NCBI RefSeq assembly: GCF_000420845.1
Contig: NZ_ATVS01000008.1
Coordinates: forward strand, 1 to 64,000
Length of the DNA: 64,000 nt
Source of the DNA: Butyrivibrio sp. AE3009
GTDB taxonomy: Bacteria > Bacillota > Clostridia > Lachnospirales > Lachnospiraceae
Direction of reading: 5' to 3'
Shown: in pieces, positions 8,495 through 16,839 of the stretch
How positions within the stretch are numbered: the stretch's first letter is position 1
How the letters are laid out: the number at the start of each line of letters is the position of its first letter
Notes under the pieces: generated by a model
The model's database searches: none
What the model was told of the DNA's origin: nothing
The model's input: the letters and a program-made list of their open reading frames with translations, nothing else
Program-made: the position numbers and the translations under genes

Positions 8495-9955
8495 TTATTC
8501 TCCGCCCTCATCGCCACCTTCAGATGGCTGTTCATCATCATTTTCCTCGGAATCCCCGCCTTCATCACCGCTATCTTCGGACTGTTCCTGGCCTTCGCCC
8601 TCTGATTCCTGCGCAGGCTCTTCCGGCTCCTGGGGCTGTTCCTGCTGCTCTTCTCCATCGTAAACGGCAGGCTCCGGCTCAGGAAGCGTAGACCATTTGT
8701 AGAAGAATGCATGGTTACCGATCATGGTATATTCACTGATCCTGTAATAATCAGCATAATACTTGGTCATAAAGAACAAATAATCTCCCACTCTGGCTCC
8801 GTCCAGAACCTCCTGCGCAGCCCTAAGGCAGGTGGAATTAGGTCCTACGGACATGATAAGCTCAACCTTACCTGACCTGTAGGAAGCAAACTGCATATTC
8901 TGAGTGATGACGGAAACAACATCTCCGGGAAAAGCAGAACTCTTAACTCTGTTCATGATAACAGATCCAACTGCCAATTTGCCGGTATAGGACTCGCCGT
9001 CGGCCTCCGCCTGTATCGTGGCCGCCAGCCATACAAGCTCTGATTCTGATGCTGAGTAAGCTCCGGATGTATCTTCCTTCATAAGAGCAAGGCGCTCAGC
9101 GATCTGCTTAGCCAGCTCTGCCTGGGCGGCAGCGGTCTTGGCCTGAAGTGATTTCATTTTCTTATCAAGCTCAGCCAGCTTGTTATCATAGTCAGCCAGC
9201 TTGTTCTTCTCTGAGGAAAGTGTATTCTGGGTACTTGAGAGCTTGCCCTTAACCTCAGCTGTAAGTCCCGAGAGTTCCTCATGCTTCTCATCGAGCTGAG
9301 TCTGATACTGATCAAGTTCCTCTTCCTTCTCGTGAACGACTGCGGACTTGGCCTCAATATCTGCCTGAAGAGCCTTGTACTCGGCAATCTTTTTCTTATC
9401 GTATTCTATTATCGCAGTGAGATATTCATATTTGGTCAGAAATTCCTGCATTGACCCGGACTCTAAAAGAAGGCGTGCAAGCCCTGTGTTGCCACCGCTC
9501 TCATAGGTAGATTGAATTCTTTTTTTAAGTAGCTCATAGCGCTTATGTTCTTCGTCTCTTGCCTGCTGAAGCTGTTTGTCCAGCTCAACGATCTCGGAAG
9601 ACACCTCCGCCATTGCGTTCTCCGCCTCTGTTATCTCTGCACTTAAGGAATCAAGCTTGGCTGAATAGCCGTTGATGGTGGATTGCAGCTGTGAACTCTG
9701 GTTCTGAAGATTACTTACGTTGCTCTGGGTCTTCTCTTTCTCACCCTGAAGAGCACTTATTGCATCCTTGGTCTCCTTGGTCTGTTTCTCAAGGTCCGAG
9801 ATTGCATTCTGGGTCTCCTGCTCCTGCTGCCTCATACCATCGATGGTCTGAGAGATATCTGTATTGCCCTCATCCTCTTCGGCGCGGCAGCAAAGAGCTG
9901 TTTCCCCCATTATTAAGCTAAAAAGAAGTAACCAGATAACAATCCTCTTTTTCAT
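8495..9955 (-). CDS. Secreted cell-wall hydrolase, SleB-type, with coiled coil
   Basis: The 486-residue protein starts with a signal peptide (KKRIVIWLLLFSLIMGETAL), followed by a long coiled coil of about residues 30-290 rich in Gln, Glu and Lys, like the regulatory coils of PcsB/NlpC-type hydrolases. Residues about 305-430 form a SleB/CwlJ (Hydrolase_2) domain with WLAATIQAEADGES containing the likely catalytic glutamate, VGSVIMNRVKSS and a TMIGNHAFFYKW end. A tail of about 60 residues is almost only Glu, Asp, Gln, Gly, Ser and Pro. It is expected to act on peptidoglycan outside the cell. It follows the SH3b gene by 21 nt in an operon. SleB domains are known from spore germination, but vegetative forms are common in Lachnospiraceae. 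Confidence 0.85.
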   Translation of the reverse strand: MKKRIVIWLLLFSLIMGETALCCRAEEDEGNTDISQTIDGMRQQEQETQNAISDLEKQTKETKDAISALQGEKEKTQSNVSNLQNQSSQLQSTINGYSAKLDSLSAEITEAENAMAEVSSEIVELDKQLQQARDEEHKRYELLKKRIQSTYESGGNTGLARLLLESGSMQEFLTKYEYLTAIIEYDKKKIAEYKALQADIEAKSAVVHEKEEELDQYQTQLDEKHEELSGLTAEVKGKLSSTQNTLSSEKNKLADYDNKLAELDKKMKSLQAKTAAAQAELAKQIAERLALMKEDTSGAYSASESELVWLAATIQAEADGESYTGKLAVGSVIMNRVKSSAFPGDVVSVITQNMQFASYRSGKVELIMSVGPNSTCLRAAQEVLDGARVGDYLFFMTKYYADYYRISEYTMIGNHAFFYKWSTLPEPEPAVYDGEEQQEQPQEPEEPAQESEGEGQEQSEDSGDEGGDSEENDDEQPSEGGDEGGE

Positions 9956-9976
9956 ATACTCCCCATGTATACGCTG

Positions 9977-11311
9977 TTACTCAAGAAATTCGGACTTCAT
10001 GTATCCTGTCTGTCCGTTATACTCAACTTTGGACCAGCCGTTGGCATACTGCTGCTTAACATTGACCTCTGTTCCGGCATAAAGTGTTGCAAGGATGTCG
10101 GAATCGGTGCTCTCACTCTTACGAAGTCTTACGGATTCCGTAACCTTCATCTTGCCGGTCTTGGCTGTAGCAGCGGGCTTGGACTCAGTCTCTGTCTTAT
10201 TCTCTGTTTTGTTCTCTGTCTTATTATCGTTATTATTGGCTGTTTCGGTATTAGTCTCAGCAGCGTCGCCATTATCACCTGCAACCTCAACTGTCTCTTC
10301 ACCCACAACCTCAAAGAACTCTGTCTTAACAAAGGCATAGCCGTTGTTGTATTCAATCTTACTCCAGCCGTTGGCAAGAGCCTCAACCTGTGTAAACTCC
10401 TGACCCTTGCTGGTCTTGGCAATAACATCTGCTGTCTCGGAATCAGAGCTTCTGATATTGATGACATCTGTGGCTCTGATGGTATGAGTGGTAACAACCT
10501 GAACATCGGATGCAGATTCCTCAGAAGCATCCTCTTTAGCAGAAGAACCTTCTGCCGCAGCTGCCTCATTGTTGCTGGCTTCGGAGCTGGCGAGCGCTTC
10601 TCCTACGGAAACCTGAAGACCTGATCTCATCTGTGTAAGGAGCTCTGCAAGTACCTCATCGGAGCTTACCATCTCATTATATTTAACAGCGACCTTGTTA
10701 TTAAGGTCTATAACGTCGGTCTGAACATTGATCTGTCTCAGATACTCAATTTCATTACCCTCTACAATATCTCCGTTAATATAGAGATTGCCGGTGTCAT
10801 CGGTACAAATATAGAGAGTCTCAAGTCCCGGAACGGCCTTATCATAATTATAGAGCTTGACCTCATTGTAAACATAGGCAACATAGCTGCCAACAAGAGG
10901 ACCGGGCTTGGTATATACAGTGATATTCTCATAGGCTTCGATATAATCCGCTGCTGCCACAGCCTTAAGAAGCTCGGTATCTTCGAGTCCCTTGTAGATC
11001 TGTGAGATAGTCTCGGAATCTCCCTCTGCGCAGGCCTGATAGTACTTGTCTATAAGGGCATTGACCTCGGGATGAGCATTCTCTTCCATCTCTACCTCGG
11101 GCACCTCATAGGTTGCCGCAAGCTCAGCACCGGAAGGCTCCTGGGATTCTTCCTGTGCTCTGTGGTTGGCACTGAGAGCAATTCCCACTGTAGCTACCAC
11201 TGCAAGTACAAAGAAAATAGGCATCAAAAACTTCTTGTTATCGCCTAAAATAGCATTAATAGATCTTCTATTATTCCTCCAGGAAGTGGATGTATTCTTC
11301 TTATTTCTCAT
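9977..11311 (-). CDS. Membrane-anchored protein with two SH3b domains
   Basis: The 444-residue protein has an Arg/Lys-rich cytoplasmic start, one membrane segment (residues about 29-47, FLMPIFFVLAVVATVGIAL), a helical extracytoplasmic domain to about residue 235, and two bacterial SH3 domains: residues about 272-330 (VINIRSSDSETADVIAKTSK) and about 385-444 (SVRLRKSESTDSDILATLYA). Low-complexity Ala/Glu/Asn/Thr linkers separate them. SH3b domains bind peptidoglycan or direct wall enzymes, so this likely works with the SleB-type hydrolase encoded 21 nt downstream. Function beyond that is not known. Confidence 0.82.
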   Translation of the reverse strand: MRNKKNTSTSWRNNRRSINAILGDNKKFLMPIFFVLAVVATVGIALSANHRAQEESQEPSGAELAATYEVPEVEMEENAHPEVNALIDKYYQACAEGDSETISQIYKGLEDTELLKAVAAADYIEAYENITVYTKPGPLVGSYVAYVYNEVKLYNYDKAVPGLETLYICTDDTGNLYINGDIVEGNEIEYLRQINVQTDVIDLNNKVAVKYNEMVSSDEVLAELLTQMRSGLQVSVGEALASSEASNNEAAAAEGSSAKEDASEESASDVQVVTTHTIRATDVINIRSSDSETADVIAKTSKGQEFTQVEALANGWSKIEYNNGYAFVKTEFFEVVGEETVEVAGDNGDAAETNTETANNNDNKTENKTENKTETESKPAATAKTGKMKVTESVRLRKSESTDSDILATLYAGTEVNVKQQYANGWSKVEYNGQTGYMKSEFLE

Positions 11312-11351
11312 TTAAAACAAACCTCTAAATCCCAAACATATTCAAGTGAAA

Positions 11352-11423
11352 TGCACCCGACAGGACTCGAACCTGCATTAAAGGCGTCGGAGGCCTACGT
11401 TCTATCCATTAGACTACGGGTGC
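11352..11423 (-). tRNA. tRNA-Arg (anticodon CCG)
   Basis: A complete cloverleaf reads on the minus strand. The acceptor GCACCCG pairs with CGGGTGC, the D-arm contains AATGGATA, the anticodon loop is CTCCGAC with anticodon CCG, and the T-arm is GCAGG TTCGAGT CCTGT. The discriminator base is A and CCA is not encoded. It decodes CGG arginine codons. It stands between the DUF5688 gene and the SH3b gene. Confidence 0.96.
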
Positions 11424-11490
11424 ATCACATACCCGAATATAATACCATATAGCCCCTATAATGTCTATGTTAATGAGTCCTTGAGGAAAG

Positions 11491-12381
11491 TCAATTCCCG
11501 CAGTCACAGATTTTAAGCTCACCTTCAGGATATGAATAGCTATAAAGACTGTGGCTAAGCACCTCTTCATCTCTTACCACCGACGAATTCACTTCACCAA
11601 TCATACTCCTTAAATATCTGGGAGGAATACTGCAGCTCCCCGCAGGAACCACAAGCATCTCATGAACAGATGCAGGTATGATATACAGATCGCTGTCATT
11701 TATACAGGCAAGTTCATCCAGAACTCCCGGATAAAGAACAGCTCCCGCTCCCTGATATCCGGACTGCGTAGTCACAACATAAATATTCTTAAGAAGCTCG
11801 GGACTATCAAACATGTCCGGTTCCAAGTATTCGTTGATGCTCTTAACACTGGCAGGAAACGTCTTAACTGTATTCCTCATAACGCTGTCCCATAGCTCTT
11901 CCTTGGAAATCCCCCACATATCAAGGTGCTCTGTGGTGATCATGATACTGCCCTGCTCCTTGTCCTTGATGTTAAGGATACAAATGGGGATCATCACCAG
12001 ATCCGCAAATGCTCTGACAGGGACACTGCGAAGCCTGTCCATGTTAGGGCCCGCCATTGCCAGCTTGTAGCTAAGATGCCCCTTAACTTCGTCAAAGTTC
12101 CTGAAAAAATCCATATCCAGGCCAAGCCCGACAGAGCTCTCCCTGTAGAGGCTTACCACCATATCGGTGATACTGTCAAAGGATTCTCCTGCCTTGTACA
12201 TGTTAAAGAAATCATCAATATAAATAGAAGGAGAAATATTGCTGCCTTCTTCCCTTATGACCAAAGCATGATAAACAACTCCGTTATTCTTGACAATCTC
12301 CTGAAACTTAACACAGGCGCCGTCTCCGAGATTGTTCTCCACATTCTGTAATAATATATTCCCAAAATTAATTATATCCAT
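11491..12381 (-). CDS. DUF5688 family protein
   Basis: The 296-residue protein matches the DUF5688 family found in Lachnospiraceae genomes, often in several copies. Recognisable stretches are the VKNNGVVYHALVIREEGSNISPSIYI block near residue 30, the central FADLVMIPICILNIKD and the C-terminal DLYIIPASVHEMLVVP. No signal peptide, membrane segment or catalytic motif is visible, so it is probably cytoplasmic. Function of the family is unknown. It starts with TCCTCC-complementary AGGAAGAT before ATG 12381 and is separated from efp by a terminator. Confidence 0.8.
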   Translation of the reverse strand: MDIINFGNILLQNVENNLGDGACVKFQEIVKNNGVVYHALVIREEGSNISPSIYIDDFFNMYKAGESFDSITDMVVSLYRESSVGLGLDMDFFRNFDEVKGHLSYKLAMAGPNMDRLRSVPVRAFADLVMIPICILNIKDKEQGSIMITTEHLDMWGISKEELWDSVMRNTVKTFPASVKSINEYLEPDMFDSPELLKNIYVVTTQSGYQGAGAVLYPGVLDELACINDSDLYIIPASVHEMLVVPAGSCSIPPRYLRSMIGEVNSSVVRDEEVLSHSLYSYSYPEGELKICDCGN

Positions 12382-12410
12382 ATCTTCCTCCGAAAAATAG
12401 TTTTAGTGAC

Positions 12411-12454
12411 AAAAAAAGACAATAAAGAAGCCTTGTCTGGTTTCTTTATTGTCT
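12411..12454 (-). terminator. Intrinsic terminator after efp
   Basis: On the minus strand AGACAATAAAGAA/TTCTTTATTGTCT form a 12-13 bp stem followed by seven T (complement of 12411-12417). It lies about 87 nt behind the efp stop codon and upstream of the DUF5688 gene. Confidence 0.82.
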
Positions 12455-12540
12455 TACAGTTTCTTATAAATACTTCTAAAACAGTTTCTATAAAAATTTA
12501 TGAAAACTTGTGTCAGATATGGTAAATGAAATGTTACAAA

Positions 12541-13098
12541 TTATACTCTTGAGAGATACTCGCCTGTTCTGGTATCAATCTTGATAACGTCACCCTCGTT
12601 AACAAAAAGAGGAACTGCTACGTTAGCACCTGTCTCAACAGTTGCGGGCTTGGTAGCACCTGTAGCTGTATCACCCTTGAAGCCGGGCTCTGTCTCTGTG
12701 ATTGTAAGTTCTACGAACATAGGAGGCTCAACTGCGAATACGTTGCCGTTGTAAGACATGATCTTACATGTCTCGTTCTCCTTAACAAACTTAAGAGAAT
12801 CACCGATCTGATCTGATGTAAGACCGATCTGCTCATAAGTCTCAGTATCCATAAAGTTATAAATATCGCCATCCTGATAGAGATACTGCATATCCTTCTT
12901 GTCGATTCTTGCTGCAGGGAACTTCTCTGTAGGACGGAAGGTTGTCTCCTTAACACCGCCGTTGATGATATCCTTGAGCTTGGTTCTTACGAAAGCAGCG
13001 CCTTTACCGGGCTTAACATGCTGGAATTCAATAATCTGACATACATTGCCATCGATCTCGATGGTAACACCATTTCTGAAATCACTTGCAGAAATCAT
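12541..13098 (-). CDS. efp: Translation elongation factor P
   Basis: EF-P rescues ribosomes stalled at polyproline stretches. The 185-residue product has the standard three-domain length, the conserved tip lysine in [12 protein letters not shown] (around residue 32), and family stretches [13 protein letters not shown] and [17 protein letters not shown]. Whether the lysine is modified cannot be told; no EpmA/EpmB genes are visible here. AGGAGG lies before ATG 13098, and a strong terminator follows. The acidic, collagen-like or low-complexity proteins nearby contain proline-rich segments that could be clients, but this is only a remark. Confidence 0.96.
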   Translation of the reverse strand: MISASDFRNGVTIEIDGNVCQIIEFQHVKPGKGAAFVRTKLKDIINGGVKETTFRPTEKFPAARIDKKDMQYLYQDGDIYNFMDTETYEQIGLTSDQIGDSLKFVKENETCKIMSYNGNVFAVEPPMFVELTITETEPGFKGDTATGATKPATVETGANVAVPLFVNEGDVIKIDTRTGEYLSRV

Positions 13099-13203
13099 AA
13101 AAAAAATCCTCCTAATTACTTCACATCAAACAACTATCACATTTTAAACTATCATAGATGATTTTTCAACTATTTTTTTGTCATGTTATATTAAAGCCTT
13201 GTA

Positions 13204-13926
13204 TCACAACAAATAATCGCCGAAAACCGACTCCGTCGGAGTGCTCTTATAGGCCTGTAAAAGTGACTGATAGTACGAATAATCCGATGTTCCGAGGGTT
13301 GCATTAAGAAGAGAATTCTCATTTAATTTCTCAAGGGTCTGACCTTCTATCGAGTTGGTGGTAGTGCTGCCGGTCACATCCTCATCCTCATCCGAGGTCT
13401 TAAAAAGAGAACTCTGAACCATATTTGTATAAAAATATGACGAATCCGACAGGTCTCTGAGTGCCTTATCGCTAAGGATTCCCTTATACACATCGGCATT
13501 ATCCGTGTTCTGACTGTTAGCCTTCATGATAGTCTCAAGGGCATCTGCAATGCCCAGATTGCCGCCAAGTCTTGAGGCCGTTATAAGACTTGCCAGATTG
13601 GTGGCATTATTCGCAGTCGTATTACTTGCAGCCGCATTACTTGCCGAGCCCGAAACCTCACCTGCCCCGGAACCTGCAGTCTTAGCAGTTTCCTTCGTAG
13701 CCTCCGCTGCTGTCTTTGGTGCAAAATTATGGCTGTCGATATTGTTTTTAATCTCATCTCTGATATTGGGAGCCTCGACCTTAGTATCATTGACGGCCTT
13801 GCTGAAATATTTCTGGAATATTCCCTTAAGGTCCTCACCGATACTGCTGCCCCGACTATTTACACTTGAAATGGAATTGAGATATGAATTGACCGCACTT
13901 GTCAGCTCGCTAATACGAAATGCCAT
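13204..13926 (-). CDS. Hypothetical protein with low-complexity Ala/Thr/Asn linker
   Basis: The 240-residue protein has a helical N-terminus (residues 1-70), a low-complexity Ala/Thr/Ser/Asn/Gly linker (about 70-110), then a helical C-terminal half with Tyr-rich ends (SYFYTNMV, TSDYSYYQSLLQAY). No signal peptide or membrane segment is visible. I recognise no family. The composition is reminiscent of secreted or flagellar-associated structural proteins but that is not evidence. It starts 41 nt behind the DUF1961 gene and may be co-transcribed with it. Confidence 0.7.
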   Translation of the reverse strand: MAFRISELTSAVNSYLNSISSVNSRGSSIGEDLKGIFQKYFSKAVNDTKVEAPNIRDEIKNNIDSHNFAPKTAAEATKETAKTAGSGAGEVSGSASNAAASNTTANNATNLASLITASRLGGNLGIADALETIMKANSQNTDNADVYKGILSDKALRDLSDSSYFYTNMVQSSLFKTSDEDEDVTGSTTTNSIEGQTLEKLNENSLLNATLGTSDYSYYQSLLQAYKSTPTESVFGDYLL

Positions 13927-13967
13927 TTTGATACCCCCCGTAACCTACAAACAGCAACTACAAGTTA

Positions 13968-14630
13968 TCAGATCCAGGTAACCTTAAGATTCCTGTACTC
14001 CGCCACCATGGGAGAGAGCTGGCGAAAACCTATGTTTCCTCCCGTCAGCAGATCTCCGAAGGTCATACCGTCATCATAAAAATCAAATATCTGAAGATCA
14101 TTTATATAAAAAGAAACTTTAGAACCTCTTTTGACCACTCTCATGTTGTACCAGTCGGCGTTCTCCGAAGCATCCGGGATAGGATCCGCACCCTGACTGA
14201 CCAGAAAGCCGCCGTAGCTCTTTATGAGATTGCAGGTATGAAAGCCTCTCTCAGAAGGCTCTTTTCTCCTGAAATAGGAAAGATGATAGGTGTTAAGATC
14301 CCCGCTGTGATACTGCTCGTACTCTCCGGTTCTCCTTAAAAGAGCTCCGTCGAAGATGCTTCCGGGACCGTTCTTTGGCTTGGCTGCAAAAAACAGCATG
14401 GCAAGACCGGGCTCTCTGATCGGCCGAAACTCCCACTCGATCATGATATCCGCAGGAAAAACCTTGGGACACCACAGAACGAAATTCGCCTTCTGCCCCT
14501 CTGAGGAAGGCCTCTTACTTGCAAGTCTCATAGCGCCGCCGGAAAAGCTGATGTCAGCCTCTCCCTCCAGCACAAAATCTTTTATATCATCTTCACAGGA
14601 AAGTGGATTGTTACAGATTATTTTTGGCAT
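13968..14630 (-). CDS. DUF1961 family protein (concanavalin-like lectin/glucanase fold)
   Basis: The 220-residue protein matches DUF1961, a family of predicted beta-sandwich proteins related to laminarinase-type carbohydrate-binding folds. Visible marks are LWCPKVFPADIMIEWEFRP, GLAMLFFAAKPKNGPGSI, the GDLNTYHLSYFRRKE block and the C-terminal FGDLLTGGNIGFRQL. No signal peptide is present, so it may act inside the cell on imported sugars; the exact substrate is unknown. ATG 14630 is chosen over an upstream TTG at 14654 because GGGGG lies 8 nt before it, although the site is imperfect. The unknown gene at 13204-13926 follows it. Confidence 0.78.
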   Translation of the reverse strand: MPKIICNNPLSCEDDIKDFVLEGEADISFSGGAMRLASKRPSSEGQKANFVLWCPKVFPADIMIEWEFRPIREPGLAMLFFAAKPKNGPGSIFDGALLRRTGEYEQYHSGDLNTYHLSYFRRKEPSERGFHTCNLIKSYGGFLVSQGADPIPDASENADWYNMRVVKRGSKVSFYINDLQIFDFYDDGMTFGDLLTGGNIGFRQLSPMVAEYRNLKVTWI

Positions 14631-14793
14631 TACCTGATACCCCCAATGCACCAAGTATTAAATCCCCTCATTTCATTTTATAGGAATATGCGGCGCTATG
14701 CAATTATCTAACGCCATGATATACTGATAAGACACAGGAAACTATCCTGTTTTTCGTAACCGCAATATGCCCTTACGTAAAAGGAGTAATTTT

Positions 14794-16839
14794 ATGGAAA
14801 AAGATATACTTGAGCAGGAACAGGCTCATCTCACCAAGACCTACAACAAACTTCTTATTATAGAAAAAGACTTGAAATCACAGATATCCTCCCTGAATGA
14901 GAAGGCAGTGGAGGACAAAAACGATATCCGCGACAATATCCGTTTCGACTACGCAGATATCGAGACCACCATGGAAACTCTGGCCGAGATTGAGGTATGG
15001 AACCGTTATATCGACACCTACAATGTAGAGAGCTCTTCTCTTGGCAAGCGCCTTGATACCGTAGAGAAGCTCCTTCAGTCTCCCTATTTTGCCAAAATAT
15101 CTCTTCAGTTCGAGGGCGAGGACCAGACTGAGGACTATTATATAGGAAGAGCCGCAATTTCTGAGAACGGATACGATCAGCTGGTTGTTGACTGGCGCTC
15201 TCCCGTGGCGGAGGTGTACTACAATCAGGATAACGGCCGCACCAGCTACACCGTAGAAGACAGGGAGATCCCCGTGGACCTTAAGCTTCGAAGACAGTTC
15301 GAGATAGAAAAGAACAAGCTTATCTCCTTCTTTGACACCACCATCGCCATAGAGGATCCGCTGCTTCTTCAGTCTCTGTCCCAGACCCGCTCCGATAAGA
15401 TGACAGCAATTACCGCAACCATCCAGAAGGAGCAGAACGCTGTTATTCGTTACCCCGATGTGCCGGTGCTTCTGGTTAACGGCATCGCAGGAAGTGGCAA
15501 GACTTCGGTACTTCTCCAGCGTATAGCTTACCTTTTTTATCAGAAGAGAAAGTCCCTTCGCCCGGATCAGGTGTGCCTCATAACCCCCAATCCGATCTTC
15601 AGGGACTATATCGATAACGTCCTTCCGGATCTTGGCGAGACCAATCCCGTGACTCTTACCTGGAAGGAATTCCTGGACCACGTAAATGTTCCTGTGGCCT
15701 ACAGCGAATATGACTACACAGAGGATGAGGGCCTTGTAAGGATTCACGAGACTCTCTCAGCACTGTCACCGGAAATCGACGACTTTACAGACATCTTCCA
15801 GAAGGACAGACTGATTCTCTCCAAAAAAGAGGTGTTCCAAGTCATCAAACGTTTTGCCAAATTCCCGATGGGCGTAAGACTTGTGCAGACTGTAATGGAT
15901 GAGCTTGAAGCCATGGCCAAGAATAAGCTTCACAACATGGATAGTGACAATGACGAGGAATCGGAAGGCTCCGCCAAATCCGGCTCTGCAGAAGATAACA
16001 GAATTGAAAATGACTTTGGCGGCGCCCTGAGCCAGATAAGACACTGCGGCTTCGTCAACGTCCTTCACGTGGCACAAAGGCTCCTTGATACTAAAAAGAT
16101 CACAGCCGCCGAGTGGCTCTACACCAAGATGGAGCTCACGGGAATCTGTGACCGAAATATGCGTTATGTCATGATAGATGAAGTTCAGGATTATACAATG
16201 GCTCAGCTCATAGTACTTAGGAAATACTTCCCGGGTGCCCGCTTCATGCTGCTGGGAGATGAATACCAGGCAATCCGTGAGGGTACCGCAACCTTCTCCG
16301 GAATAAGGGAGCTGTTTAGTGAAGGCGGCAAGACCTATGCAGAGCTTCCCCTTCTTACCAGCTACAGAAGCTCACCGGAAGTAACCGAGATGTTCGCATC
16401 CATCCTTCCTGAGGAAAAAAAGCTCATGGTATCCTCTGTGAAACGCCCCGGTGAAAAGACTATAGTTAAGGCCTGCGAGTCAGACGAAGAACTCACCAAT
16501 GAGCTTATTAGTCTCATGGACGAATACAGCAAAAAGAGCGGTCTCACCGCCATTATCTGCAGAAATGAAGGAAGCCTTGAGAGAATCAGCGAAAGATTAG
16601 GTGACAGATCTCCCGCGATCATCTCTGAGAACTGCTCTCTTCCAAAGAGCGGAGCATTCCTTATTGAGCTGCGATATGCCAAGGGTCTTGAATTTGACCA
16701 CGTCATTCTACCCGATGCGGGAAATGACGCTTACCCCGCAGACGAGCTGGGAAGACACTGCCTGTATACGGCTATGTCCCGTGCAACACAGCACCTGGCT
16801 GTTCTGTCCAAGGGTAAACTTGCCGATATTATCAGCTGA
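14794..16839 (+). CDS. helD: HelD-type superfamily 1 helicase-like ATPase
   Basis: The 681-residue protein fits HelD, which in Firmicutes recycles stalled or post-termination RNA polymerase. It has an N-terminal coiled-coil arm (residues about 1-70), Walker A in NGIAGSGKTSVLLQRI near residue 230, Walker B MIDEVQDYTMAQ, GDEYQAI, and the SF1 C-terminal motif YTAMSRATQHLAVL. A direct DNA helicase role is less likely given the coil, but RecB/UvrD-like relatives remain possible. ATG 14794 is preferred because AAAAGGAGT precedes it. The gene is convergent with the transglutaminase gene and their stop codons overlap within the palindrome TCAGCTGA. Confidence 0.87.
   Translation: MEKDILEQEQAHLTKTYNKLLIIEKDLKSQISSLNEKAVEDKNDIRDNIRFDYADIETTMETLAEIEVWNRYIDTYNVESSSLGKRLDTVEKLLQSPYFAKISLQFEGEDQTEDYYIGRAAISENGYDQLVVDWRSPVAEVYYNQDNGRTSYTVEDREIPVDLKLRRQFEIEKNKLISFFDTTIAIEDPLLLQSLSQTRSDKMTAITATIQKEQNAVIRYPDVPVLLVNGIAGSGKTSVLLQRIAYLFYQKRKSLRPDQVCLITPNPIFRDYIDNVLPDLGETNPVTLTWKEFLDHVNVPVAYSEYDYTEDEGLVRIHETLSALSPEIDDFTDIFQKDRLILSKKEVFQVIKRFAKFPMGVRLVQTVMDELEAMAKNKLHNMDSDNDEESEGSAKSGSAEDNRIENDFGGALSQIRHCGFVNVLHVAQRLLDTKKITAAEWLYTKMELTGICDRNMRYVMIDEVQDYTMAQLIVLRKYFPGARFMLLGDEYQAIREGTATFSGIRELFSEGGKTYAELPLLTSYRSSPEVTEMFASILPEEKKLMVSSVKRPGEKTIVKACESDEELTNELISLMDEYSKKSGLTAIICRNEGSLERISERLGDRSPAIISENCSLPKSGAFLIELRYAKGLEFDHVILPDAGNDAYPADELGRHCLYTAMSRATQHLAVLSKGKLADIIS

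Noticed and set aside
14878-15747. Long minus-strand open frame opposite helD
   Set aside because: It overlaps the conserved helicase motifs of the + strand and shows no family features.
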